Assembly: GCA_037783545.1 (NCBI GenBank)
Contig: JBBELK010000162.1
Location: forward strand, 744,001 to 808,000
Origin: Henricia sp. BOLD:AAB3569
Taxonomy: Eukaryota; Echinodermata; Asteroidea; Spinulosida; Echinasteridae
Direction of reading: 5' to 3'
DNA: 64,000 bases
Below, piece after piece: positions 54,701 through 64,000 of the stretch. Below the pieces are notes generated by a model. That model had not been told where the DNA came from, did no database searches, and saw only the letters and a program-made list of their open reading frames with translations. Every line of letters begins with the position of its first letter. Position 1 is the stretch's first letter. Made by a program: the position numbers and the translations under genes.

Positions 54701-57700
54701 TGACGACCTCCACAAATAGACGAACATTCTGCAGACATTCTGCAGAATGACAGTCGCAAATGTCGCCAAACAGTCTCAATCCTAGTGGGATACAGGCTGT
54801 AGGCGATCGTTCGCCTATACTACCCCCTTTACACAGAGCTGCGACCGTTGAGCGACCACAAAATTTGCTATATCGCCGTTGATCGCTCGATGGTCGCTCA
54901 GAGGTCGTCTAGGTTGCTCAAGGCAGACTCAATGGTCGTTCAGTGGTCGTCTAGGTCGCCACGGTCGCCGCCAATTGTTGAACACGTTCAAAACGTGTTC
55001 AGGTCGCCAAGGGAAGCGGTCGCTCAAGGAGCGCTCGGCCATCGCTGAATTGTCGCTTAAGCGTCGCAGCGGTCGCTCAATGGTCGTTCAGCGGTCGCTC
55101 AATGAGCGGCGCGTTTTTCCGCGAAATGTCCGCATCAATGTCGACGACCGCTGAGCGACCAGTCAGCGCTCGGTGAACGACCAATATCGTCCATTGAACG
55201 ACCACCGCGGCGACCAATGAGCGATCGGCAAGCGCACAAGGATTGCCGGAGCGTTTACACAGAAACGGCTTTTTCTGAGTTTCGGCGACCGTTCAGCGAC
55301 CTGGCCCATGTTTGGTCGCTCAAAGGTCGCCCAACGGTCGTAGCTCTGTGTAAAGGGGCCTTACCTGTCGCGGATCAGTCGTCGTAGATGACGTGATCCC
55401 ATAGTATAACCGCCCAACTCCACAGATTACCACAATATGGCTTCCAAACCAAAACTTAACAAACCGAAACGACAAAGGAACGATGATGACTCTGATTCTT
55501 AACCAGTAACACCTTCTAAATGCAATTGGCCTAGATTCTTCTTCATTGAAGTTTTTGATGAAGACAGACCGTTGACAAAACTATCACCATTTGCCATCAA
55601 TAAGGGTATTGAAGGCATTTGTGACTCGTCAACCAATGTCAAGAGGCTTAGAACGGGTCACCTACTTGTTGAAGTGAACATCAAGGAATTCGTACAGATC
55701 CCTGTACAGGTTTCACCGCACAGATCTCTTAATACAAAAAAGGGCGTCATTCGATGCCGCGATATCAAAGAGTGCAGCTAACAGGAAGTCCTAGAAGGCC
55801 TAACATCTCAAAATGTTTGTGCAGTCCATCACATCATGATCTTCAGAGATGGTGTGAGGAGACCTTCTGGAACATTTGTGTTAACTTTTGACGGATCATC
55901 TCTTCCAACCAGGTTGGGTACTTACAAGTTAAAGTGGATGTGTATGTTCCAAATCCCATCAATTGCTTCAATTGCCAAAAATATGGTCATTTTAGATCAA
56001 ACTGCAATAGACCAGAGGCCTGTGAGAACTGTGGAAAAGAAAACCACAATGCAACAGACAGTAAAGAAACGGCTTACTGCACAAATTGTACAGGACGGCA
56101 TCCAGCAAACTCCAAGACCTGCCCAAGGTGGATGGAAGAAAAGAACATTCAGAAGTTGAAATACACGAATAACATCTTTTACAATGAAGCAAAAAAGCTG
56201 CTGGCCAAAGACACCGTACGGAAGCAAGCAAGCAACTTACGCAGGCGTTGTTAAACAGGTAGCAACAGTTACTTCAACTGGTTCCCAGACAGATTTCACA
56301 TGGCCAATAGGTACCAAACATCCAATAATACTACAAGACAGGTGTAAATACAGTACATCGGTACAAACAAATCCAACTCAATCTGGACGAAGTCGAAGTC
56401 TGTCTTTGGACAGACAACCACCAACCAGCAAGACAAATGCTGGTCAACCTAGCAAAAACAAGACTAGCACAAAACAAACAAAATAAGAAGCTAAAGAACC
56501 AACAAAAGAAAAGAGTAAACAACAGTCAAGCAGATCAAGGAAAGGGTCCTTGGACCCTGTAGTACTCCATAATACATATGAAGTACTAGACAAAGGGGAG
56601 GAAGAGGACATGGAGATTGTTATTCCAGACTCTCAACCTTCACTAAAAAAACAATAAAACTGCATTAAATAAAGGCACACAGAAAACAACAACAAACAAA
56701 CAATAGCAAACTTGAAACAAGCTAATATAATACAGTGGAATTGTAGAGGCTTTAAAGCTAACTTTGAGGAAATTAAATGTTTGGTTGCTGATCATAATCC
56801 TACCAACTTTTTTTGGTAACTCTCAGATTCAGTTTAAAGGATATGATATTTATAGTAAAACTGTCACATCTCCTTTAGTTGGTAGAGCAATTGGAGGTTC
56901 CTCTATTTTAGTTAGAAGAGGAACTTAACGCCTCAGGGTGTCATTCAACTGAATACTGACCTACAGGCCGTTGCCGTTAAGACGACACTCCATCGTACTA
57001 TTACTGTATGTTCGGTCTATATCCCTCCAAGATATAGTTAAGACAACATGACATTGACCTATTAGTTGACCAACTTCCTGTACCCTACATGCTATTGGGT
57101 GATTTCAATGCCCATAGCAAGGTTTGCGGGTGTGCTGATTCTAACCACTTTGGCAACATAATGGAGTCTGTTATCGATAATTTTAAGTTATGTCTTCTTA
57201 ACGATAACTCCAGTACCTACCTTCACCCAGCTTCTGGCTCCTTTTCTGCAATTGATCTTTCTGTCTGCTCCCCGACAATTTTTATGGATTTCCAATGGAG
57301 AGTTAATGATGATCAGTGTGGTGGTGACCATTATCCTATACTCATCGACATCAATATACCACTACCGGTTGAAAGGATTCCAAATGGCAACTCCGCAAGG
57401 CTGACTGGGCTGAATTTAGTAGGCTTTGCCTAGCATCTATCAATAAGCAAACATTTCGCCACCCTAACGATCCGCTTTCCTCATTTCATGACACAGTAAT
57501 GGACATAGCTACAAGAACTATTCCAAAATCCTCTGCAAATCCGCACAATAAACACAAACCATGGTTCAACAATGAATTCAAAAATGCCACCAAACTACGT
57601 AAAACAGCATTACATAAATTCAAACATCAACCAACAGATATTAATTTGAAGAATTATCATCAAGCCCGCGCAAAAGCACGGCGGGTTATCAAACAAAACA

Positions 57701-60700
57701 AACGAGACTCGTGGAAGAAATATGTCTCTAAATTAGATACTAGAACACCTTCCAAAAAGCATGGGACATGGTTAGGAAAATAAGTGGGAAACAATTAAAT
57801 AATACCATCACTCATCTTAATAAACCTGATAACAGTAAATGTACAGAGAGAAATGACATGGCCAATTTATTGTCAGAAGAGTTTCAAAAGAATTCCTCTT
57901 TGACCGTTGTACTCATAAATTCCAAACATTTAAAAATACTGCAGAAAAACAGAAACTAAATTTCAAATCTGACAATATTGAGGACTACAATCTTCCATTT
58001 AGTATCACAGAACTAAACGACTCTCTTAATAAATGCCACGACACTGCTACTGGACCAGATAATATTCATTATCAATTCTTGAAACATCTGCCCAAAGAAT
58101 CTCTGCTAGTACTTTTATATATCTTTAACTCTATATGGGACAGCGTTGACTACCCTGAATCCTGGCGAGAGGCTACTATCGTTCCAGCGCCGAAACCAGG
58201 GAAAGATGCTGCTATTCCTACCAACTATCGTCCTATTTCTTTAACTAGTTGTCTGTGCAAAACCATGGAAAGGATGATTAATGCCCGTTTGGTTTGGTTT
58301 CTCGAACAAAATAATATAATATTTAAACATCAAAGTGGTTTTCGACGTGGCCGTAGTACCACAGATCAACTCATATGTCTCGAGTCATCTCGAGAAAGCA
58401 TACGATACGAATTTAAAAAGATCATTTTAACTTGGGCTTAAGAGGTAGAATGCCCATTTTTATCCAAAACTTTCTAGTTTCTGACCGTGTCTTCAAGGTT
58501 CGCTTTGGCTCTGTACTATCTGAACTCCATAACCAGGATATGGGTGTTCCTCAGGGGAGTATTTTATCGGTGACTCTCATCATTCTTAAAGGGACACACC
58601 GGCTTTGTTGGGCTATTTTGGGCTCGAAATAGACCCATACATTATTCTGAAGCGCTTTCCAGAGTAAATTAGATATATCTTGAAAAGACGCCGTCAAATT
58701 TTGCCGTTTTTGAGCATTTTCCAAAAATTCAAGGTCACGTGACTTTTCGGAACCAGATTCTGGTTCCGAAAAGTCACATGGTCTTGCGAGTTAGTTTTGT
58801 GTCCAGCCGCATGAATGTTTTCTACTGCAGAACTGCACCAAATTCAACTCTGATTTACCCCCAATATTTATAAGATATTGACAAAAGAGAGACTATTTAT
58901 ACAGGTAGGAAACAAAGTTGAACATATGTCTGAAAATTCGAACATAAATGTTTGTTTCGAGAGTCCAGAGAACGGGAGCGAGCGCGTGCTACGGCAGGCT
59001 ACCGTGGAATGTAGGATATTTGCCCCACGCAGCATGGCAAATAGCCTGAGTGCACACACGGCTACTTGTGTTGCTTCGGTGTACGTTTGTGAAGATATTT
59101 TTTCACAACGACCATCAAAAAAGTATTGTCAATGCTGCTACATCTCTAAATCATGTAAACATTAGGCCGGTGTGTACCTTTAAATAAATAGTGTCACCGA
59201 GGTGGTGAAAACAGGATTTTACAAATCTCTATTAAATTGTTGATGATTTTGTTATTACCTGCTCAGCTAAAAACATGGTCACCATTGAAAGACAGCTGCA
59301 AAACTGCTTAAATAAAATAGAACAATGGGCTGATGAAACTGGTTTCCGCTTTTCCAAAAAAAAAAACATTGTGCATGCATTTCTATAAACAAAAGATCCT
59401 TGAATCCTGATCCTGAACCTAAACTTTATGATTATCCTATTCCTGTTGTCCAACAAAAAAAATTCTTGGGTTTAATTTTTGACAGTAAGTTAAATTTTAA
59501 AGCCCATATTGATTATTTAAGACGAAAATGTCAAAATGATGTAAATATTTTAGAAGTTGTTTCCAAAATGGACTAGTGTGCGAATCGCACCACCCTACTT
59601 AGGCTTTATAGATCGCTTGTAAGATCGAAACTTGATTATGGTTGTGTTGTTTATAGTTCAGCCCGTAAATCATATCTTAAGAAGTTGGAACCTATTCAGA
59701 ACCAAGGTCTACGGCTTTGTTTGGGGGCTTTTCGTACTTCTCCCATGCAGAGCCTGTACGTCGAAGCCAATGAACCTCCACTTCAGTTGAGGTGGGAAAA
59801 ACTGTCTCTTCAGTATGCTTTTAAACTCAGAAGTAACCCCAACAACCCAGCTTATGAGAGAACCTTCAGACCTCAATACATAAACTTATATACCAGCAAA
59901 CCAAAGGCTATCCCATCCTTTGGACTCCGCATCAAGGAAGCCTTCGACCAGGTCTGCCAAAATCTTGATCAGATTTCCCTGTTTGCCTTTCCTAACATAC
60001 CACCTTGGAAAGTTGATCAACCAACAGTGGACTTTTCTTTAAGACAGTTTAAGAAATCGTCGATTAGTGATCTTGTTTTCCAAAGTAAATATGGTGAACT
60101 TAAAAATAAATATCGCCATTGTAAAGCTGTTTATACTGATGGGTCTAAAGATCTTGACAGGGTGGCAGCAGCTACTTTATGCCGCTGCAATCAGCAGCAA
60201 ATCAGGTTACGTGATGGTGCGTCCATCTATACTGCAGAACCGCAAGCCCTGAAGATGGCATTCGACATTATAAGGCATTCTACAGGATATCATTTTATAA
60301 TTTTTACAGATTCTCTTTCCAGTCTCATGGCTATTCAAGGAAATAAATTTGACCGCCCTTATATTTCTGAACTACTGGAGGCCTACTGTTGTCTTGGCAT
60401 GGGTGCCTAGCCATGTTGACATTAAGAACAACGAGAAGGTGGATACTTTAGCTAAACAAGCTATTGATCTTAACATGATTAACCTTGCCATCCCTTACAC
60501 TTATCTTAAGGTTAAAATAAACAATTACATCGCCACTAAATGCCAATCAATATGAGACACATTCCCTAACAATAAACTTCATACATTCCAACCAACTGTT
60601 GGACTCGATACAAATATATTTTCTGGAAAACGTAGAGAAGAAATAGTTTGAACACGAGCTCGGATCGGGCACACATATCACACATGCCTACTTGCTTAGA

Positions 60701-63700
60701 TCTGACGATATTCCTCAGTGTATCCCTTGTAATTGTGCTCTTACTGTAAAACACATCCTTATTGAATGTGTTGATTTCATTCATATACGTCGTAAGTGTT
60801 TTAATGTCCCAGGCCTAAAGACCCTATTTGAAGACATAAATCCCTCTGATATTTTACATTTTTTGAAGGAGATAAATCTTTTTAGAAAATTTTAATATAG
60901 TAAAGATTGGTAATATTTTCGGATAGTGTTAATGTTTGTATAGTCATTGTGAATATTTTTAATGTAAATGATTCATTCCTTTATGACACTAATATGACAC
61001 AGCGGTGTTGGTGTGTCGTTAAACTTTACCTTACCTTACCCACAGTATAAATACGTGTATGCAGCAGTCGGCAATCATTTTCCACTGATTGGCGATCGCG
61101 AGCAGTCTGAACGTCGATATACCTTCACCCCCTGGACAGGAGGTTGTTAGTAGTCTTTACAAGGTCGCCCAGCGTGGTACGATCATCGTCCACTAATCGG
61201 CAACCAGTTGTTGATTATCGCGGAGCTGTCGCCAATCAGTGACCAACCAGTTCCCAACGTGTAGCCCACCTGTCTTTAGCAATTTGACAACTTTCGTACG
61301 ACACTCGGAAACCGATCCCCGACCGTTTGCAAACAAGTTGGGAAGTATAATTTCTTCTCGGAATTCTTTCTGAGACAAAAGAAAAAGAAGAAAAGAGATT
61401 AGACAGGCCACTTGTACGCTGCGCATTACACATCAAACACGAGAAGTCAGACTTGGGGAAGTCAGACTTGGGCAAGTCTACGCCTTGCCGTGAGTTGAAT
61501 TATTGGCGGACTGCCAATATTTCGAAATATTGACAGTAATCGTTTGATAAATAAACGTTGGTTGATTGATGTCTTATTTGAAAGCGAATAAGTTAATATG
61601 TTTCTAGAAATATATCCGTTCAATTTTTTTCGAGGTGCCACACCCAAAACGCACAGACAGTAGGCCTGCTCTTTAACCGAGTACTTGGTTAGAAGATACG
61701 CAAACCTACCATTTAAATTTGGCCTACACGTGACAGAATCGTTTCAAATCGTTTTCGATTAATAAACACTTCTTTCATGGCAGAGTGCGGCTTGGCAGCA
61801 GCTCTGGTGACCACGGCCTTGCTGTACTTTCCCGACAAACCCCCGACACCACCGAGTATCTCGGCCAACGAGGAGCGACAAAGTTTCGTCAAGGGAGCTG
61901 TTACCTTGTTAAAGTATGTTTGACGGAGATTTTAAACTTGGACAAATTATATGATCTTTAACAATATGAATGTAATGGTGACAGTCTACGATAACATGGC
62001 CATACCTGTACTGCTTCTTATGCCTTCCCCGCTACACGGCGCTGTCACCTGCTCAGGCACTCATAGACGTATCGCACAAACCTTAACTATCATTTTATAG
62101 TCATAGCACAATGTTTGCCCAATGGGTGTTGAACATCAGTTAAGATTTGAAGATTTGTTTACTGTGGGTTTCTAGACGTTAAAAAATGGGGGAAAAATAC
62201 TCTGTAAACTGATGGGTTTGGCGGGCATCGTGGGATATATACTAGTCAAAAAAGGAAACGCAACTTTTCAAAAACACAATAATTTTAAGTAAAAAGACGA
62301 AAGCTTAGTTTTTTTTCATTGGGCAATTGTTGCACTAAGTGACCTGGATTTCCAGCAACAATGGGGATTGTTCCGGTTGACTGAATGTCATGAAAGGTTT
62401 AAACCTCAGTTTCCACTGACCAAGCTGAGTTACGTAACATGAAATTGTTCCAGTTTCATTTCCACCCTTTTGTCTGACTTCATGACTTACAGAAAAGCCA
62501 GTTTATTCCTTGAGCAGAGTTCAAGCATGCTGGATGCTGGAGCGCATGCTGGATGCTGGCATGCGACCCAGTGATGTTGCTCGTCCTTTAAATGTGCACC
62601 GTTCCACTATTGGTCGTCTCAGGGACAGACTTCAGACTACTGGGAATCGGACCGCAAAAGGAGTGGCCGACGCAGGGTCACCAGGATCACCATATGGTGC
62701 TCCTCCACCTGCGGGAACGCCAGCGTACGTGATGCCGTACAGACTGCTTGGGAGACACCAGGCAGAAACAACAACAGAATAAGCGACCAAACAGTCTGCA
62801 ACAGACTCCGCACATTGGGTCTTCGTAGTCGGCGTCCCTATAGAGAACAACAGCTCACCCAAGAGCGAAGGCAGCGTCGCTACCATGCAGTGGTGCCATG
62901 ACCACCGCCGATGGACACAGTTAATGTGGAGTAAAGTGCTATTCACTGACGAATCACGATTCCGCCTCTCACACAATGATGGTCGCACACGTGTGTATAG
63001 ATGACGTGATGGACGTTGGGCAGACTGTAATGTGGTAGAGCTGGACATATGGGGTGGTCCAAGTGTTGTGTTATGGTATGGGTGGGTATCACTGCCAACA
63101 GTCGCACAGATCGGTCGTCCTTGATGGCAACCTCAATGGGCAGATGAGGTACCGCGATGAAATTCTCACATCCGTCTTCTGCAACAAGACAATGCCTGCC
63201 CTCAAGTCGCTAGAACTGTGACCGAGTACCTTCGGCAACAAAATGTCACCACTCTCCCATGCCGCCAGCCCAGATCTTAACCCTATTGAGCATGCTTAGG
63301 ATAAACTTCAGCGCCGAATCCATTTCATGCCTGTTCCACCCGTCAATGTTCAACAGCTGGTTGAAGCTCTGCAGGCGCAGTGACACGCATTGCCACAGTA
63401 TCGTTTTAGAAGTTTGGTTCAGTCCATGCGCCCACGAATCCAAGCCTGTATTGCAGCAAGGGGAGGGCACACACGCTATTAAAAGTCCTCACATGATCTC
63501 ATTACAGGGCAGTTTTCAAATAAATGTAAAAAGTTGCCTTTCTTTTTTTGACTAGTAATATTAGCGCAGTTGTTAACCATTTTTGTTAAGTCATTTCCTT
63601 TTTATTTTGTTCCTAGAAACGTTCAGTTTTGGATTCCTGCAATGGCTTATAGCTTAAGCACGGGTATATACGCAGGCTGGAGCACCCAACTAGATAACAT

Positions 63701-63731
63701 CTACGACAGCTCACTCAAGCTTGTTAACGAG
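48412..63731 (+). CDS. SLC49A4: SLC49A4 (DIRC2), lysosomal major-facilitator transporter (7 exons seen, 3' end outside window)
   Basis: The exons are 48412-48745, 49572-49682, 50333-50423, 51040-51240, 53417-53484, 61784-61913 and 63617-63731, all with GT/AG ends and matching phases, giving 350 residues. Human SLC49A4 has 478, so about 130 residues lie beyond the edge. The signature segments are RRWYILTIFSLLFVFQAAAW and NTWGPI (TM1), WGPITYIVSGFAFSYIL (TM2), FRCIPVG, and GPIVQAAPTQLSVTWF followed by ERA-like RTTSTAIA. They follow human NTWGPIQN, FRCIPIS and GPTVMNAAPFLSTTWF closely. An N-terminal DTKRLL fits the [DE]xxxL[LI] lysosomal sorting signal. The human protein is reported as a lysosomal, proton-coupled pyridoxine exporter. 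The start at 48412 gives MDHNGADE. Confidence 0.92.
48858..49110 (+). repeat. Second tRNA-derived SINE family (SLC49A4 intron 1)
   Basis: tRNA-like head with an A-box-like GTTAGCGTAGCGGTT and a B-box GGTTCGAATCC, then a body with a GTGGGTTTCCCCCACAC hairpin. Unrelated in body to the other SINE. Single copy here. Confidence 0.65.
49572..49682 (+). CDS. SLC49A4: SLC49A4 exon 2
   Basis: Reads (A)EVVLRWTQADLDLCINWGPI then TYIVSGFAFSYILKVK. Acceptor ATTCCTACAG, donor GTATGT. Confidence 0.9.
49781..50243. mobile_element. Double motif-rich MITE (two tandem hairpins)
   Basis: The outer ends GGTTGATTCACATGCACTGAG / CTCAGTGTGAATCGACC are split by an internal GGTGGATTCACATTGGGCC at about 50001. Both halves carry GACGCGCGTC-type words and ACTACAGAAT. 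It looks like two related MITEs head to tail. Lies in SLC49A4 intron 2. Confidence 0.6.
50333..50423 (+). CDS. SLC49A4: SLC49A4 exon 3
   Basis: Reads GLRYAVLCSALLYLFGTAF then RCIPVGIDNIKW, with the Gly and Trp codons split by introns. Acceptor GTTTGACAG, donor GTATGT. Confidence 0.9.
50571..50941 (+). repeat. tRNA-derived SINE, copy 3 (full length)
   Basis: The head GGCCGAGCGGTTTAGG (A-box) and GGTTCGAACC (B-box) resemble tRNA-Leu/Ser. A central domain with CCCTTGAGCAAGGCACTC follows, then a (AAT)n tail. The GAGCAAGGCACT core recalls the V/Meta-SINE central domains (from memory). Oriented with SLC49A4, in intron 3. Confidence 0.85.
51040..51240 (+). CDS. SLC49A4: SLC49A4 exon 4
   Basis: 67 residues from TANIGQVFVGLSGPIVQAA to VPKNVT. 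Includes WFPPHQRTTSTAIAATAGYF, the conserved MFS TM4-TM5 region. Acceptor GTTGCTACAG, donor GTGAGA. Confidence 0.92.
51341..51432. repeat. Poly-C/CCCCCCA tract
   Basis: About 90 nt of nearly pure C with occasional A. A likely site of length variation and assembly error. Confidence 0.85.
51560..51900. repeat. Diverged hairpin repeat (SLC49A4 intron 4)
   Basis: Both halves share TATTTAGCTAAA- and GATAACTTTTGCC-type words in opposite orientation, and a GTGTACAAATAT core like the 15228 and 40802 hairpins. Arms are eroded. Confidence 0.4.
52435..53005. mobile_element. TTAA-flanked MITE, family 1, copy 2 (inverted)
   Basis: TTAA flanks at 52431-52434 and 53006-53009, ends AGGGCCTGTGACATGC and AATAAGGGGCCCT. 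Relative to 26611-27114 it has about 70 bp of extra sequence near 52720-52790. Confidence 0.8.
53417..53484 (+). CDS. SLC49A4: SLC49A4 exon 5 (short luminal segment)
   Basis: 22 codons, ANSITEESRSEHFNEIMNLM then YI, with split codons at both ends. Acceptor CTGTTTTCAG, donor GTAAGA. It matches the charged loop before the next TM in the family. Confidence 0.88.
53540..53646. repeat. Left flank of a motif-rich outer element
   Basis: Words such as CGCCGACCAATCACCGACCG and TTCACCGATCATTA repeat loosely. A similar style (CCACTAATCGGCAACCAG) reappears at 61050-61260 after the nested insertions. Possibly one outer element split by later arrivals. Confidence 0.35.
53647..54798. mobile_element. Motif-array MITE A (1152 bp, GCGAC and ACATTCTGAAG words)
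   Basis: Inverted ends AGCCTGTATCCCACTGGG / CTAGTGGGATACAGGCT with GTA on both sides. The interior is a dense run of TTGGCGAC, TCTCGAACC and GACATTCTGAAGACATTCTG variants changing orientation across the centre. No protein. Confidence 0.7.
54823..55360. mobile_element. Motif-array MITE B (538 bp, GGTCGCTCA array)
   Basis: Ends CCCCCTTTACACAGAGCTG / AGCTCTGTGTAAAGGGGC. The left half carries many GGTCGYTCA words and the right half TGARCGACC, roughly 20 hits in all. The whole element is thus a long imperfect palindrome made of one 9-mer. Confidence 0.75.
55437..56486 (+). pseudogene. LINE ORF1 (nucleic-acid-binding, CCHC knuckles)
   Basis: Starts MASKPKLNKPKRQRNDDDSD, then a TAA and further frame breaks. 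CFNCQKYGHFRSNC at about 55961-56002 is a perfect CX2CX4HX4C knuckle, followed by CENCGKENH and CTNCTGRHPANSKTC. The tail is Ser/Thr/Lys-rich. Confidence 0.8.
56727..57430 (+). pseudogene. LINE ORF2, AP-endonuclease part
   Basis: IIQWNCRGFKANFEEIKCL opens the domain. LLGDFNAHSKVCGCADSNHF and DDQCGGDHYPILIDI give the GDFN and DH motifs. The frame is broken near 56815 and 57420. Confidence 0.8.
57960..59570 (+). pseudogene. LINE ORF2, reverse-transcriptase part (split by a MITE)
   Basis: NYRPISLTSCLCKTMERMI, HQSGFRRGRSTTDQL and GVPQGSILSVTLI precede the MITE at 58590-59179. VDDFVITCSAKNMVTIERQL follows it and carries the DD of the catalytic motif. Confidence 0.85.
58590..59179. mobile_element. 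TTAA-flanked MITE, family 2, inside the LINE
   Basis: TTAA at 58586-58589 and 59180-59183, ends AGGGACACACCGGC / GCCGGTGTGTACCT. The centre is a GGAACCAGATTCTGGTTCC palindrome. It splits the RT, so it arrived after the LINE. A relict end lies at 42922-42975. Confidence 0.85.
59590..60900 (+). pseudogene. LINE ORF2, thumb/linker and RNase H part
   Basis: LEPIQNQGLRLCLGAFRTSP is the connection region. AVYTDGSKD, AEPQALKMAF and IIFTDSLSSLMAI are RNase H blocks with the catalytic D-E-D pattern. A cysteine-rich end (CIPCNCALTVKHILIECVDF) closes ORF2. Confidence 0.85.
61376..61662. repeat. Foldback interspersed repeat, copy B (SLC49A4 intron 5)
   Basis: Inverted relative to 298-673. Ends GTGCCACACCCAAAACGCAC. 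Contains two tandem GAAGTCAGACTTGGG units. Confidence 0.65.
61784..61913 (+). CDS. SLC49A4: SLC49A4 exon 6
   Basis: Reads (E)CGLAAALVTTALLYFPDKPP then TPPSISANEERQSFVKGAV. YFPDKPPTPPS parallels human YFPPRPPLPPS. Acceptor TTTCATGGCAG, donor GTATGT. Confidence 0.92.
62242..63555 (+). mobile_element. Tc1/mariner transposon, degenerate (SLC49A4 intron 6)
   Basis: Flanked by TA (62240-62241, 63556-63557), with ends CTAGTCAAAAAAGGAAACGC and TTTTTTTGACTAG; the right end has a short variant. Transposase pieces include the HTH (PSDVARPLNVHRSTIGRLRD, about 62568-62627), LFTDESRFRLS (first catalytic Asp) and GNLNGQMRYRDEIL. Frameshifts and stops break it, so it is non-autonomous now. Confidence 0.88.
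63617..63731 (+). CDS. SLC49A4: SLC49A4 exon 7
   Basis: Reads (K)NVQFWIPAMAYSLSTGIYAG then WSTQLDNIYDSSLKLVNE. Parallels human [20 protein letters not shown]. Acceptor TTGTTCCTAG, donor GTAAGA. The gene continues to the right. Confidence 0.92.
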
Positions 63732-63837
63732 GTAAGATGAGAAACACACAAGCCTCATCCGTGACCAGACTCGGTTAAAACAAAACTAATTTGCCCAAGT
63801 TTAGATTTTAAAAAAATGTCAAGTTGAGCTCAGGAAT

Positions 63838-63935
63838 TGTTTTCAATTCAATAACATTTATTTCCATCATAACGGAGGCACATTCCTCAAAGCCGAAGCT
63901 TGTGACGGGAGTGCCATACAACACTGTACATAAAG
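63838..63935 (-). repeat. Retroposon 3'-end fragment
   Basis: TTTATTTCCATCATAACGGA, then CCGAAGCTTGTGACGGGAGT is the inverse of 31690-31790. The final stretch of the window (63936-64000) shows nothing else. Confidence 0.5.
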
Positions 63936-64000
63936 TTCCTTCACCAAGCTCAATAATCATTTGCCGTTACACAAAACTTTAATGGATTGACAAAAAACCT

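Larger units (their letters stand above)
55410..61037 (+). mobile_element. Nearly full-length non-LTR LINE, I/Nimb-like
   Basis: Flanked by CCCATAGTATAA (55398-55409) and CCCACAGTATAA (61038-61049), an 11/12 target duplication, and ends in a TTACC repeat tail. Without the MITE at 58590-59179 it is about 5.0 kb. ORF1 has CCHC knuckles. ORF2 has endonuclease, reverse transcriptase and RNase H, in that order. RNase H after the RT and a knuckle-bearing ORF1 fit the I superfamily (Nimb-like). It is broken by several frameshifts and stops. Same orientation as SLC49A4. Confidence 0.88.

Noticed and set aside
54823-55360. CRISPR-like array of regularly repeated short words
   Set aside because: Spacing is irregular, words occur on both strands, inverted ends enclose it and the DNA is animal; it is a MITE.
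1-64000. LTR retrotransposons, retroviral genes, Polintons or toxin genes
   Set aside because: Looked for long direct terminal repeats, protease/integrase or capsid-like motifs and found none; all reverse transcriptases here belong to non-LTR LINEs.

Overview
The window is animal (metazoan) nuclear DNA. Its genes are split into small exons by long introns, and the space between is crowded with DNA-transposon remnants, LINEs and tRNA-derived SINEs. The gene content and the transposon style fit an invertebrate deuterostome (cephalochordate, hemichordate or echinoderm). That placement is inference, because none of the genes is clade-specific.

Layout. (1) 1-6752, minus strand: MDH1B, a malate-dehydrogenase-like protein with a glutaredoxin-like N-terminal domain. 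Four coding exons are visible and the C-terminal end lies off the left edge. The first coding exon is only 22 nt (6731-6752), with an RFX X-box-like site just upstream. (2) 13464-19704, plus strand: NIFK, a nucleolar RRM protein. Four exons are certain and the N-terminal exon was not securely found. MDH1B and NIFK diverge from a 6.7 kb region of hairpin elements and MITEs. (3) 19.7-27.6 kb: a tandem repeat pair, a broken minus-strand LINE carrying a 1.25 kb insertion, and a TTAA-flanked MITE. (4) 27.7-36.3 kb: a tandem duplication of about 4 kb, each unit holding one intronless rhodopsin-class GPCR gene. A scrambled third GPCR copy lies at 41.9-42.7 kb. (5) 36.3-48.4 kb: mostly repeats plus three weak unassigned coding-like segments. 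(6) 48412-63731, plus strand: SLC49A4 (DIRC2), seven exons, continuing off the right edge. Its 8.3 kb intron 5 holds a stack of nested elements, including a nearly full-length I/Nimb-type LINE with a 12-bp target duplication and a TTAA MITE inside it.

The genes are unrelated in function: a probable non-catalytic MDH relative, a ribosome-biogenesis factor, orphan receptors and a lysosomal transporter. The most interesting material is (a) two GPCR duplicates whose differences are almost all amino-acid-changing (12 replacements against 3 silent codons by hand count), (b) several MITEs whose interiors are built almost wholly of one short motif repeated in opposite orientations, (c) two TA-flanked MITEs that carry promoter-like or first-exon-like sequence, and (d) pairs of empty and filled sites inside the window that prove individual insertions. 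I saw no tRNA or rRNA gene, CRISPR array, LTR retrotransposon or viral gene.
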